This document shows positions 11,174 to 23,787 of a stretch of 64,000 bases of DNA, one piece after another. A program made the translations under genes and the position numbers. Within the stretch, counting starts at the first letter, position 1; the number at the start of each line of letters is the position of its first letter. Origin of the DNA: Sacculina carcini. Taxonomy: Eukaryota; Arthropoda; Thecostraca; Sacculinidae. Below the pieces are notes generated by a model. The model saw only the letters and a list, made by a program, of their open reading frames with translations. It ran no database searches and was not told the DNA's origin. The stretch covers positions 1,356,001 through 1,420,000 of the forward strand of contig OU696577.1 of assembly GCA_916048095.2 (NCBI GenBank), written 5' to 3'.

Positions 11174-12222
11174 CTGGCTAAATGCACCAGTTGTGACTTG
11201 TCTTTGTTTTGCAAGTTTCCTACAGTCGTTTGAAGCAAGGCTCGGCAAGTTAGAATCCAGACACAATCTCAAACCAAAGCAGTGTCACCTGGCAGCTAAA
11301 GTATAAGCCAGCGTTTTGGCACAACGTCTATGTTCGGTACTCTCTTACACATGATCAGTCGTTATTTCGTCGAATCCCTTCAATCCTTTCCATGCTGAAA
11401 CCCTGGTTCGTCAATAATACCGATTACATTTGCGTTTTTTCTCCATCTTCTTTTGTGTGTCCATATCTATAGGCATGTTAGGCAGTTATTAATGATTATA
11501 AATTGATGGATGGTTTAGTTTAGGGGAAGACGATATAAATATCCAACAACAATAGGATCAAGCGACGAGCCGGTGGTCAAACTTCAAAGCTGGCATCTGG
11601 GTTCGTAGTCCCTGTAGATTTATATCGATATTCATTTTCCATAATCCCGTCAATCCCGTTCACATCAACTTCAACCCACCTAGGCTCGGTCATTCAATTT
11701 TTACCTGTCTCTTGCAAGACAAATACCTGATTCAAACGTTGCCTTCAATCTGTCACATTCCGTTACATAAAATTTCTCACACGAATTTCAATTTGCTTTA
11801 TCCGACGTCGATGTCTCTCTAGGCACTTTATCTTTAAATAGCTCTTCGACTCATAGGATAAGCTGAAATCTATTTTCCAGCTCGTTTCATTATGATTTCT
11901 TCACCTCCCACCTTCCACTAGAAGCCATCTGCAAGCTTTAGACCACCACTAAACTTTAGACCACATCTGCAAACTTTAGACTGCCTGTCTGTGAGTCAAA
12001 GGTGACGAGCCACTGGTCTGGAGCAAATACCGAGTTTCAATGCACGAAAATCAATGATATCGTTTTGTTGTCGTTTAATATTGAAGCACTCATCGTTTTT
12101 CCAATATTGAGGAAAAAGATCTGAATAATGTATAGATATAAATAAAGGTATACGTATTCAAGATTTTTTCTACATGATACAAACATGTACTTATGCGATG
12201 CACCTATACGAAGTCCACTCAC

Positions 12223-12234
12223 CTCCTTGAACAT
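12223..12234 (-). CDS. candidate 12-nt micro-exon e2, RU1-B
   Basis: Equivalent of 4105-4116; encodes DVQG. Confidence 0.3.
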
Positions 12235-12683
12235 CTATAGTAGAGAAACAACACAAATATAACGTATAATACTGGAATGTGTTCGAGACACATCGTACCT
12301 TGAACAAATAACGAGATAGATTCTCGTCACATCAGAATATACATAATTTAGCTACAGACTGAGGTTATTCACTGTTCTACAGAATACATCATTAGATTGT
12401 GCATATTAGCATACTTGTATATAATATTTGCAAATTACATAAAATCTGTGTGAAATATGTCATAATAACGTGCGCATATAAAATGTAGCACGATTTGTTG
12501 ACAAAGAATGTTGATTGTTCTTGGAGCACCTCTGAATGCTCATAAATACCGACAAAAAGGACATGCAAGCAATGATCATTTATAATAATCACGTAGGTAA
12601 CATATCTAGCTGGTAGAAAGAATAAGAAGCAATTAGTAAGAGAGCAAATAATATATTATTATAGAAAAGTAGTATATACTCAC

Positions 12684-12695
12684 CAGCCTTAATGA
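12684..12695 (-). CDS. candidate 12-nt micro-exon e1, RU1-B
   Basis: Equivalent of 4566-4577; encodes VIKA, donor gtgagtat. Confidence 0.35.
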
Positions 12696-13661
12696 CTATG
12701 GAATATTATAGAAACACACAATATTTGAAATTGTAGTTCAAGCTGATTCTCTCAATATTGGAAAATAAATACAAACTGAAATCACTAGTAATATAAATCA
12801 ACGGAATAAATCATGTTAAATGTCGACCCGAGAAGTAGTTTAGTACAAAAATGACAATGGGTAAGAGAAGAAATCGTTGAACACTTGGATCGCGTAGAGA
12901 ATAGACCATCAAAATGAGCATGCATTGCATAAGTGGGGATTATCATTGTGTATTGCTACGAAAAACTGAATACATTTCAAAATATGATTGTGTTCATCGA
13001 TCGTTTTTAGTACTAAAAGTGTCAAATTGCAATACAAAGGACAATTCATACCTTTTCTCGCAGTGTTCCAGCCTGTGTTTTAAAAGAGGATAAAATAAAT
13101 AAAACTGTTCTTAAATATCATTAATCTATTACACCATGGGGAAAATTGGAAAAAACCAAAAGTTAGACCATGTCGATGCCCTGTCGGCCATTTGGGTATT
13201 ATGACAACATAAGTATAACTATATACCTCGAAATTCTAATAAATATTTATGTACTAATATATACGTTATATATTTACAAATTATTGAATAATTTTGATAT
13301 TTCAGAGCAATATCGTAGTCAGGGCCGGATTTAGAGGAGGGGGGCAAAGAGGGCACCTGTCCAGAGGCCTCCAAATTCTAAGGAGCCTCAAAATAGTACC
13401 CAGGCTGAAATTATTTCAGTAAATATATATGGAATGGAAGTTTTTCACTCAGAAATAAAACAAAATTATGGATATTTATGATTTATCTTTCTTCATCACG
13501 GAATACATACATGAAGTATGTATTGTATAACGATGCAGTGGTGATATGATGAAAATAACACACACCCAAGGGAAGAACAACAACGCTAATTCCGTCTCAG
13601 AGAATAACTCGCAAACACGCAAATACAACACACACACAGCGCGCAAATACTGTCGACTCCT

Positions 13662-14480
13662 GCACAATATTTGAAATTGGAATTCAAGCTGATTCTCTCA
13701 ATATTAGAATATAAATACAAGCTGAAATTACTTGTAATATACGATTACATTAGTATCACTCGTAACTCAACGGAATAAACCATGTTAAATGTTGACACGA
13801 GAAGTAGTTTAATACAAAAATGACAATGGGTAAGAGAAGAAATCGTTGAACACTTGGATCGCGTAGAGAATAGACCATCAAAATGAACATGCATTGCATA
13901 AGTGGGGATTATCATTGTGTATTGCTACGAAAAACTGAATACATTTCAAAATATGATTGTGTTCATCGATCATTTTTAGTACTAAAAGTGTCAAATTGCA
14001 ATACACAGGACAATTCATACCTTTTCCCGCAGTTTTCAAGCCTGTGTTTTAAAAGAGGAGAAAATAAAAAAACTGTTCTTAAATATCATTTATCTATTAC
14101 ACCATGGGGAAAATTGGAAAATTTCACTCAAAAACCAAAAGTTATACCATGTCGATGCCCTGTCGGCCATTTGGGTATTATGACAACATAAGTATAACTA
14201 TATACCTCGAAATTCTAATAAATATTTATGTACTAATATATACGTTATATATTTACAAATTATTGAATAATTTTGATATTTCAGAGTAATATCGTAGTCA
14301 GGGCCGGATTTAGAGGAGGGGGGCAAAGAGGGCACCTGTCCAGAGGCCTCCAAATTCTAAGGAGCCTCAAAATAGTACCCAGGCTGAAATTATTTCAGTA
14401 AATATATAAGGAATAGAAGTTTTTCACTCAGAAATAAAACAAAATTATGGATATTTATGATTTATCTTTCTTCATCACGG
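13662..14480. repeat. local duplication inside RU1-B
   Basis: The segment at about 12718-13500 is repeated here after ~160 bp of unrelated sequence (13502-13661). Copies A and C have only one version. The small open frame at 13883-14191 belongs to the 0.4 kb module and is not recognised as a gene. Confidence 0.7.
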
Positions 14481-14582
14481 AAAACTACAGTAAAACCAAA
14501 TAGTGACTTTGACATATTGATCACCAAATTGACCCATGCTTTCCATGCGACCCATGCTGGTTTGCTTCTTGCAGTCTCCATA

Positions 14583-15276
14583 TTAACACTTCCAAATTCG
14601 AATTCTTCATTCTCCATCCTCCTCGCTTAACAGATCCGTTGCTTCCCCTGCCTCTATCTAAAAGTGTACGTGATCTCGGAGTCATTCTGGATTCGTCACT
14701 TTCTTTTTCTGCAAATATTTCTACTGTTGCTCGCACTTGTCATCTCATTCTACGTTCGCTATATCTTATTCGCCCTTTTCTCGACCGTCCCTCAGCTATT
14801 ATACTGTTTCATTGTTTCATCTTTTTCAAGAATCAACTACTGCAATTCTTTATATTTTCATGTACCTCGCTCCTCTCTGAAAATCCTACAACATGTCATT
14901 AATAAATCTTGTCGTTTCGTGTCTTCTCCTTCCCAATTTCGTCATACGTCACCCTATCTCTACAAACTTCGATGGCTTCCGATCATCCCTCGCATCCACT
15001 TTTATATCTGCTGTCGTTTGTAAAAGCTTTTGCATGACCCCCGACAAGCTACGTACCTCTCGAAGCTTCTTACACTCTCTAATAACTTTCTTTCCCGTCA
15101 TCCACTTCCTTTATCCAGTCCATGAGCCCTCAATGAATCTACCTGGTCTAGTAAATCCTTCCCTTTCTATGCTTTTTTCCTCGTTCATTGCTGTGCAAAA
15201 TTCTCTCCGCCAGCGCACTATTGTGTCTTCCTCACACTGTTCTGAATTGTCTCCTGTCACCGCTTCTTCCTGACAA
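14583..15276 (+). pseudogene. LINE X: reverse-transcriptase C-terminus (B)
   Basis: Copy of 5497-6190. Here the last frame runs further (to 15273) and ends ...CSELSPVTASS before the stop, probably the true C-terminus of the original protein. Confidence 0.8.
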
Positions 15277-15303
15277 CCCAAGTCTGACTCTTCTCTTCCT
15301 AAA

Positions 15304-17730
15304 ATGCGTGTTAGTGACTCTACAGCTATTGCTCAATCTTGTCATTCCTCACATCTGGTTTCCCTCGTATCCAACAATTATGCTATTCCCAATCTAACCC
15401 AATCTGCTCATATATCTCCCTTAGCCATCACTAATTGTATTTCCTCCTTGGTTGGTCTGCTCAATGTTCGGTCTGTACGTAATAAAGCTAATTTTATTTC
15501 TAATGTCATTCTCTATCACAACTTCTCACTCTTTTTTCTCACCGAGACCTGGCTTTTTGACAGCGACGTTTCATCGTTTTCCGCCCAACTTCCACTTTCA
15601 TGTAACTTCTTGCATGTGTCTCGCGATCTCACATCTTCTCGAAAATCTTGCGGTGGTGGTGTCGGTGCTGTTTATCACTGTTCTTTCTATTGTTATTCTA
15701 TTGTTATATCGACACGATCACACTGGCACATTCTCAGTATTTCTATCTGAATTTGATACACTGCTATCTTTCTTCTCTGATACTTTCTCCCATAATTTTA
15801 TTGTTCTAGGTGATATTAATTTCTGGATTGACTCACCATCTCATGCGCATGTTTTTGAATTTCTAACTCTGCTCAATTCTTGGGATCTTTCCATTATGAA
15901 CCGCGGTGCTACTCACCTATCCGGTCATACCCTCGACCTTGTGATCTGTACGCACTCCTCTAGACTGTCTCTCCTCGATACATTCACTTACCCCCCTGAT
16001 TCTCTCATATCTGATCATAGCCTCATCACATTTTGTCTTTCTCTTCCTTCACCACAAAAAATTGATCCTTTATTCTTTTGTCTTTTGGTTACCTCTATTA
16101 TGAATCCCTCAAACTATTTGTTCCTCCCACCACTCTTCCTCCCCAAGTTTATATCCGACTCTTTCTCCCTGATCAATGATCAGATCTTCCCTTTGCGCTT
16201 ACATCACTTTCGCTCTAGATCTCTTCCTCCTCCCTGGTGGTCGTCCGATCTATCCCGCTTGCGTTCAGAATGCAGAGCCCGTGAGCGTTCTTGGCGGCGA
16301 TTTCGCTCTTCTTCATAATGGTTCCTCTTTCTGTAGTGCCCGCAAATCCTTTTTCTCTGTGGTTGCTTTGTCAAAATCTAATATATATGGTTCACAACTA
16401 CGCCAACTCCAATCGTCTCGCTCTCGATGGATGACTCTGAAAACTTTTTCTGGTCGCTCTTTTAAGTCATCTTCCTCAATATCTGCCAGTGAATTCGTCT
16501 CATTTTTCTCTTGTAAAATTGCATCCTTGCAAACCAAATTACCCACTAGCACTTTTCCTCTCCAATTTCCTCCTTGCCTTAGCCCTGTTTCCTCTTTTTC
16601 CTCGATATCTCCGTCTACCACAGCACATTTTCTTACCAAACTTCAGAGGTCTAGATGTCCCACTGAACCCATACAATTTTCTGCTCTCTCTGATGCTATT
16701 ATACTCCTTACTCCACTTTTCACATATATGGTTAACTCTTATTTCCTTCACGGTTCATTCTTAGCTTCCAAACATGTCACTATACTGCCGATTCTCAAAA
16801 AATCAAATCTTGATCCCACTCTTCCATGCAACTATCGTCCAATTTCTATTCTATCTCTGTCTTCCAAGCTTCTAGAATCTGCCATCCTTGTTCAATTAAG
16901 GCCTATCATCTTGCCTGTTCTCGATCCTTGCTAATCTGGTTTTGTATCCCAGCACTCTACCGATACACTTCTTCTCTGCCTCGCCTATGATCTATTCTCT
17001 AATTTTTCATTTGGAAATTCCGTGCTTCTGTTTTCCTTAGATTTTTCTGCTGCCTTCGATCTAGTCGACCACGAAATCTTATGCTGCGATCTTGCTCATC
17101 TAGGCCTCACATCTACTGCACTTTCTCTCCTCAACTCTTATCTAAACGATCGTTCCTATGCTGTTCGCAGTAATGCGGCTTTATCGTGCGACTTTCCTCT
17201 CACTTCTGGGGTTCCACAAGGCTCACTTCTTGGTCCTTTACTTTTCAACCTATACGTATCATCCCTTTGTCCTATTCTCCGCAGGTATCTAGTTTCATTT
17301 CACGTATACGCTGACGACATCCAAATTTATTTTCCTCTTTTCCTCATTCTTCAAATTTGGTCTCTATGGTGCTCACCCAGATTTCTTCTTGGGCTGCTTC
17401 ACGTAAACTTGTTCTCAACCCTGACAAAACAGAATATTTAGTCTTTCACCCTCCTGGAATTTCTCCTCACTCTATCAACCTTCCTCTAGCCAATCAAATG
17501 CGCAATTTGGGTTTCTTGTTCGATCCTAACCTTTCTTTCTCGACTCATTTTTCTCAGCTTACCCGCTCGTGCCGCTATTTACTCCGACAATTTTACCCTA
17601 TTCGTTCGTCGAGCGATGTCTCATCCGCTAGTCTTCTGGTAAACTCCTATATCTTTTCTAAGATCGACTATTGCAGCTCGCTCTTCTTCCATCTTCCCTT
17701 GAAATCTATCCGCCAACTCCAAGCAGTGAT
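15304..17730 (+). pseudogene. LINE Y: endonuclease plus reverse transcriptase (B)
   Basis: Copy of 6218-8790 with one version of the 81-bp endonuclease segment. The endonuclease reads FLTETWLFDS, VLGDINFWID, GHTLDLVICT, SDHSLITF. The reverse transcriptase reads NYRPISILSLSSK, a TAA stop near 16931, LDFSAAFDLVDH, GVPQGSLLGPLLFNLYVS and VYADDIQIYF. It ends after RQLQAV like copy A. Frameshifts and stops make it inactive. Confidence 0.85.
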
Positions 17731-18374
17731 ATCATTGTGGATTATCATTGAATCAATGAATATCAATGAATCAATTGATGAATCAATATCAAATGATATC
17801 AATGAATATCACTGTAGATTGCTACGAAAAACTGAATACATTTCAAATTGTTATGATTGTGTTCATCGATCGTTTTTCGTACTAAAAGTGTCAAATTGTT
17901 ATGCACAGGGCACTTCATACCTTTTCCCATATTTTTCAAGCCTATGTTTGAAAAGAGGATAGAATAAATATAACTGTTCTTATGTAGTTGTTAAAAATAT
18001 CATTAATTTATTACACCATGGGCAAAATTGGAAAATTTCACTCAAACAAAAATTTGACCTTGTCGATGCCCTGTCGGCCATTTGGGTATTATGACAACAT
18101 AAGTATAACTATATACCTCGAGTATTTAAGTATTTATTTAAGTATCTAAGTATTTATTTACTAATATATACGTTGTATATTTACAAATTATTGAATGAAT
18201 TTGTTATTTCAGAGTAATATCGTAGCGATGATGATTTGTGTTTAAGAGGGTGCTTAAGGGTGATTTGTCTTAAGGGGCGCACCGGAATGTCAGGCCATAT
18301 GCCTGCCAAATCTTTGTCAGCACTGATGCACACAGCACGGGATGTTGAGACGGATATCAATGAAACGTTTAACG

Positions 18375-18629
18375 TAGTGGTTTGTAACATTCTCCTATGA
18401 TCCCCCACTTCTTAATGAGACATATCTTCATTTTCCTCAACAGCGGTGATAATTTCAATAATTCAGTTGTTATATCAAAGTAAATGTGAAGAGGTCATTA
18501 GAAACAAAAATATACGAATTTGAATTGATAAAAACACAAATTTGTTCTTCTTTTTGACCTTTAGCTTCCCACTTGGCAACTTTTCCATTCCCCACCAGTG
18601 GGGAATTCCCCACAGGTTAAGAACCACTG
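18375..18629. mobile_element. hAT-type MITE
   Basis: The left end is TAGTGGTTTGTAACATT, a mutated form of CAGTGGTTCTCAACCTT seen at 27634. The right end is GGTTAAGAACCACTG. The flanks gtttaacg and attcaacg match at 6 of 8 bases, an aged target duplication. Non-coding, 255 bp. Confidence 0.65.
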
Positions 18630-19507
18630 ATTCAACGTATGCGTACACCACTCACTTATAGATACATATCAGTGAGGTGTACACAAGAATATGTCTCGAG
18701 TTAGGTTTGCCTCCACGGTTATGGCTAGGGACTTGGAGGATTTTAACTGTGTTCAATATGGAACAGCACAGTAAATGGTATGGTCAAAAACTACTGTCAG
18801 AAGTACTGTCAGTCCAAATATGAAAGATGAAAATGGATGATAAATATCCCGACCGCGTGGAATAATTTCAAGCTCTGATTTGTACTGATAGTGACCTCGT
18901 ATTTGATACAACATTATCGACAACAATTCTCAAGGTCTGTGAGTGAGGCAGTGAATAACCCAGCTATTGAACATTGTTCGCAGTATTGTCCACCGCTCTT
19001 TACCTGACATATACCATAACATTGCTTCAGTATGTATGTCATTATTGAAGACGTTCACTTTATGGACACCATTTATATGATCAAAATTAATATCGTTGTA
19101 TTTGTATCAACTGATCTTTGATGGCACTGAGATGCACGGATAATCCAGATGATAATCGGTGACTGTATGGAATTCAAACTAGAAATAACAGAGCCAATTA
19201 TCTTACTGAAAGCTATTTTTCACAAAAAAACGTTTGGCATCATGGAAGCGAGAGATTCACTGAAAAATATGTACCTTCCTGGAGACCCTTCAGAGTTAAT
19301 CCTGTTAACATAGGAAAAATTAATTTTATTTGCATCAAACATGAATATTACACGCTGTAAGTACAGACACTAGTGAATGTAGGTCAACGCATAGAGGCAG
19401 CGCGTGAAGGCAATACGACTGACAAATTGATGATCAGAATGTGCAAAATCATACGCATCGTGTATAATTAACATTGAAAATACTTTCTAAATAAATCTGT
19501 CATGACG
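18630..19507. other. no gene recognised
   Basis: AT-rich sequence without convincing open frames, RNA genes or repeats. Confidence 0.5.
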
Positions 19508-19563
19508 CCCATACACACACACGCACATACACACGCACACATATACACACATATAGATACACA
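19508..19563. repeat. CA-rich microsatellite
   Basis: Imperfect (ac)n with acgc and atac interruptions, directly left of the hAT insertion at 19569. Confidence 0.8.
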
Positions 19564-19568
19564 ATAAG

Positions 19569-20664
19569 TACGGCTATCAAAAGTTAATAAAGTTACTTTT
19601 TCACCTAGAGGTCACTTTTTCATACGAAACCTAAAACAACACAAAATAGTTGTATGCGATAATTATTCATAAAGTATTAATAAATTATTAAGTATTATTT
19701 ATAAAGTATTATTAATTATTTATGAAACATTTTGTTATTTTTATTCTTATTAGGTCAATTTACCACGGAGTTTGGTGACTTTTTGCAGACCAAAGACATG
19801 AAAACGGTATAAATCAGGATAATACAGGAAACGAGATGGAATATCAGGTCTGAAGTTAAAGATATGTCCAAATTTCGGCTGTAAAGATTAAGCAATTGAT
19901 CTTCACCTTAGTCTCTGTGCTACTCGATATTTTTACTTCGTTACACAGGAAAGTGTCATTCCATCTTATGAAATGTCCACGATCCAGAGGATATCACGAG
20001 ATGATTGGAGCGTGTGATGGCACGAGATGTGAGTTCTCTATACCCGGTGCTGCACTATAACACTTGAAAGAACGGATGTATTTCGAAAGCAAGTAGCACG
20101 TGATTTTCAGAACGTGACACAGCGCCACTTTCCAACGTTTAAGCTCAGGCGACCAAACAGTGTCACCTTATCATAAGACTGAGTACAAGTTGATTACATG
20201 AGGACGGGGGCATTCACACAGGCAGTGTTTACTCTCACGCAAATATGCATACTTTAGCACGTGCTAAATTGATAAGGTGTCTCACAAAAATCACACTGAA
20301 GTAATATATAGAACATTGTCGCGATCATTACTAATATAGTCACATTTGTAAGTCATGTATTTCACCTTTGTTTAAACCTTCCACTGTTTACTCACATTTT
20401 GATGGTTACGCCCCTTTGCGATGTTAGCCTAACAATGTTGAGTAACTTTTGTCGGTTTGTTGCAGAAATGGTACCAGAACGGAAAGTGGATGGGAAAAAT
20501 GGCATCAAATCGGAGAAAGGGCGGAAATGAAGCAAGCTTTTTCCCTTCAGAGCCGCAAATAGAAATTGACCTTTTTGAGACTATGTTTAGGTTACTTTCT
20601 AGGTTAAGTTTTCTCGAAAATAAAGTTAGTTTTTCTGATTTTTAGGTTATTTTTCACAGCCCTA
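19569..20664. mobile_element. non-autonomous hAT, TAGGGCTGTC family, copy 1
   Basis: The ends TACGGCTATCAAAAGTTA and (complement) TAGGGCTGTGAAAAATAA correspond to the cleaner ends of the 53101 copy. A perfect 8-bp target duplication, acaataag, lies at 19561-19568 and 20665-20672. Subterminal 'aggttacttttt' repeats occur at both ends. No transposase. Confidence 0.8.
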
Positions 20665-20791
20665 ACAATAAGACACAATAAATAGGAAACAGTTTGAATA
20701 GTATGCACAACCATGACTAATAGATCGTTAAATACCCATAACTCAATCAACCCCTCGTATTTAGATAACGCTATAACCATTTCACCATTTT

Positions 20792-20960
20792 ACAAGTCAA
20801 TTTTACAAAAGTGAAAATTAATTTTACAATTGTGAAAGTAAATTTTTCATTTGTGAATTTTTTTTTAACAATTAAGAAAGTTAATTCAACAATTGTGAAA
20901 GTAAATTCTACAAAAGTGAAAACCAATTTTACAAAAGTGGAAATCAATTTTACAATTGTG
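20792..20960. repeat. 21-bp minisatellite, plus orientation
   Basis: Degenerate 21-bp units of the type 'aattttacaa(aa/tt)gtgaaa' recur about eight times. The period gives an artefactual heptad (KVNFTIV-like) open frame. A smaller inverted array lies at 26636-26725. Confidence 0.75.
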
Positions 20961-21260
20961 ATGGTCTATTATGTGAAGTATAAGTTTCTTGTTAAAGAAC
21001 TGTTTTTAATTCATATTGTGTATTCAATTTAAGCATTCATATATTGTTCAATATCCTAGGAATTTCCTCTTGACGAATGGAATGTTTTCATTGTAATTCT
21101 GGTGATCGTTGGCAGTTTTATTGTTGGCTGAATGAACAATTAATTAGCCAGCAGTTACTAATATTTGTCATGTAATTATTGTCTTGTGCTTGTATGTGAA
21201 TGTGTGTTATAATTTAATATTGTGCGTGTGTTAATTGAATATTTCTTGGTAGCGCAATTG
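20961..21260. other. no gene recognised
   Basis: AT-rich spacer between the 21-bp array and the MITE at 21261. Nothing recognised. Confidence 0.5.
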
Positions 21261-21539
21261 CAGTGGCGGCGACAGGATTTTTCCGATGGCGGGCTGAGGA
21301 AAAAGTTGAGGGGGCTTGGCGAAGCATGAAGAACTACACTCGAACGCTGACTACATAATATTATCATAAGGGACTGGGGCACACTGATTCAGTCCTCGAA
21401 CTTGAACCCAAATTACAGGACTTCATTTACAGTGGTAAGGTGTAATGTCCATGATTATGATTTTTGGGAGGGGCTTAGGGATGGCTTGGTATATTTGGGG
21501 GGCTCCAGCCTCCCAAGCCCCCCCTTGGCGCCGCCACTG
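21261..21539. mobile_element. hAT-type MITE, CAGTGGCGGCG ends
   Basis: The inverted ends CAGTGGCGGCG and CGCCGCCACTG enclose 279 bp with G-rich and C-rich ends. The flanking 8-mers cgcaattg (21253-21260) and cgaaattg (21540-21547) match at 7 of 8. Non-coding. Confidence 0.8.
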
Positions 21540-21820
21540 CGAAATTGTTAATGATATTGCGTTGCCATGACAACGCAATGGCTAACAATGTTGGGTATCG
21601 GAATGAGTTAAGTGGTGGTGAAGTGTGAAGTGTGAAATTGTGGTGTTGAAGTGTGAAGTGAGCTGTGAAGTGTAGTTGTAATTGGTCCTGTTAAACTTTG
21701 TTCATTATTTATTATTGCAATGTTTTTAAAATAAACCTACATTTATTGATCAGCATCAAGCATTATTAATAATTGATCGTTGATATAAAATCGTGTTGTT
21801 ATTTGAATTACTGGCAAAAT

Positions 21821-22106
21821 CGCCGAGTGGCTAACACGCACGCTCTGTGCACGAGAGATCCAGGGTTCGGTTCCCTGGCGAGGTGAAACGTTTGGGCTCG
21901 TTTCTGAAAGGGTAGCCCAATTGTCGCAATGCGGGTTTTGTGTGCGCGCAGCCGTGCAGTTTCTGTGCTGGCGGTGACTGCAAAACCCGTGCGGCCGGAC
22001 CTGCGGTGTGCCAGCCGGGGCCGTGAGGCTTTGCCCATGCATAAATTCACGCGAGCATTAGCCTTTCAATTGCTGTGTTCAAATGCGTAATTTATCATTT
22101 ATCATC
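21821..22106 (+). mobile_element. tRNA-derived SINE, 5'-truncated
   Basis: It begins inside a tRNA-like head (box A around 'gccgagtggctaa', box B GGTTCGGTTCC), followed by a GC-rich body shared with the SINE at 39540 and a (tttatca)-type tail. An 11-bp direct repeat, actggcaaaat, lies at 21810-21820 and 22107-22117. This marks insertion into the Tc1 remnant just downstream. Confidence 0.85.
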
Positions 22107-22115
22107 ACTGGCAAA

Positions 22116-22602
22116 ATGTCTTACAACAAAGTAAGTGCAGCTGACAGAGCTCGCGTCGTTAATAATCGTTAATCGCGTCGTCGTACTTATGAGGCCCACC
22201 CGAAGGCAACACTTGGGGCCCCTCCCGAAGGCAGCACTTGGGCAGGCAGCAGCACAACACATCGCTCGAGTCTGTGATCAGACAAGACGAGGATGCCGTA
22301 GTTCTGCGACTGGCACCGTACTTGCACCTCCTAAATCCTATTGAACTATTGTGGAGTTGCCTCAAGGCATCAGTAAAAGAGCATCTACGTAGCGTGGTGC
22401 CACATTAGCGTCTGCAAGACGTGGACAAGGCTACCTGACCCTAGTGGAGATGAGGCTGAGGACTTTGGAGGAATCGGCTCTGATGGCAATGGAAAAGATC
22501 ACTCCACAGATGCTCATGTCGTTCTGCTCCAGAGTAGAAGTGTATTATCCTGTGACTGCTAGGGAAGAAGACCTACATGAAATTTTACGTTTTGATCAGT
22601 TG
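22116..22602 (+). pseudogene. Tc1/IS630-type transposase remnant
   Basis: The N-terminal piece MSYNKVSAADRARVVNN lies at 22116-22170. The C-terminal piece starts near 22298: VLRLAPYLHLLNPIELLWS, with the NPIE that carries the last catalytic glutamate in this superfamily, followed by MEKITPQMLMSF and VEVYYPV. The middle, with the two catalytic aspartates, is missing. An internally deleted, dead transposase. Confidence 0.7.
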
Positions 22603-22689
22603 ATTCCACATGTGATGTTTAGTGTATTTGTCATGCGCCGTTTACTGACAATAAAGCCCTATGTTTTGTGTTGCATTATGACTAATGAG

Positions 22690-23772
22690 TAGGGTGACCT
22701 TTTGGTGCGCTAAAATATAGAAAAGTTGCGCTAAAAAATCCTAAAAGTTGCGCTAAAAAGTTGCACTTAAAATTTGGTAGAAACTTTACTAAAACCTATA
22801 TAAGACTGGTGAAAATTATATAATTATGAAAAACTTACTTGTGAGAAAAGGTTGTACTTTTTACATTCGATAAATATTACCACAATACGTTTTGATCATT
22901 CGCGGTAGTGCTAGGATTGCATGCTTCATGATCTTCAACTGTCACCTCACTGGCGATAAGGGTTACATTTGGATACGCTAAAACATCAAATAGTTGCGCT
23001 AATAAGTTGAGCTCAATGTTTCGCTAAAATATTACCAATTTTAAATAAGGGTAATAGGGTAATTTTATCACTGAATTCACTCCTTAACATTACACTTTGG
23101 GACTTTTACGTTTTTGTTTCTAATTAATTATACATTTTGAGCACTCGCGGTTGCGTTAAGATTGTGGTTCACATGCTTGTCTAGTCTGTTGAGTCTGTCG
23201 TACTGATGCCTGGTAGTGACATTTAAATATGCAATATAATTTGACAGACTCGATGTTAATTTCCTTGCATGTTTCAAGATCTAAATGCTAACTATAGTTG
23301 CTCTAAGGTTGCTCGAAAAGTATACAAATTGAGATTTAATTTTATTGCACAAATGCACCTGTCTATATCATAGTGTTGTGTCTATATTATATTGTATGTG
23401 TCTATATTGTCTATGGGAACGTACATAAGCAGGATGTCTAGCACCACACACGGACACAATGTTCACACACTTCCAGATACATTTATCGAGTTTAGGTTGA
23501 TATATGCTGCATTGTATAACTTTACAACCGAATTTTTTTTCTGATGATAAGAAACAATTGTTCTAAAAGTTCGATAATTGTCCTAAATCAAAATAATTGA
23601 ATTTAAAAATGAAAAAGTTGCAAAAGTTGGGCTAAAACAAAAAGTTGCAAAAAATTGCATTTATAACTTCTATAATATTTACCTCATATCAATAAAATAT
23701 TCATTTTTGGGCTCCTCAGAATGAACAGAGTATATGATGAAAAAGTTGAATTTGCAACAAAAGGTCACCCTA
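22690..23772. mobile_element. non-autonomous hAT, TAGGGTGACC family
   Basis: The inverted ends TAGGGTGACCTTTT and AAAAGGTCACCCTA enclose 1083 bp. The target duplications ctaatgag and ctaataag match at 7 of 8. Subterminal repeats aaaagttgcgctaaaa are shared with the neighbour at 23788. No transposase remains. Confidence 0.85.
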
Positions 23773-23787
23773 CTAATAAGTTATCAG

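Larger units (their letters stand above)
9099..18226. repeat. large tandem repeat unit RU1, copy B
   Basis: Follows copy A without a gap. It differs from A by a ~0.8 kb internal duplication (13662-14480) and by having a single copy of the 81-bp segment in the LINE endonuclease. It keeps a longer right-hand 0.4 kb module (17805-18226). Confidence 0.85.
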
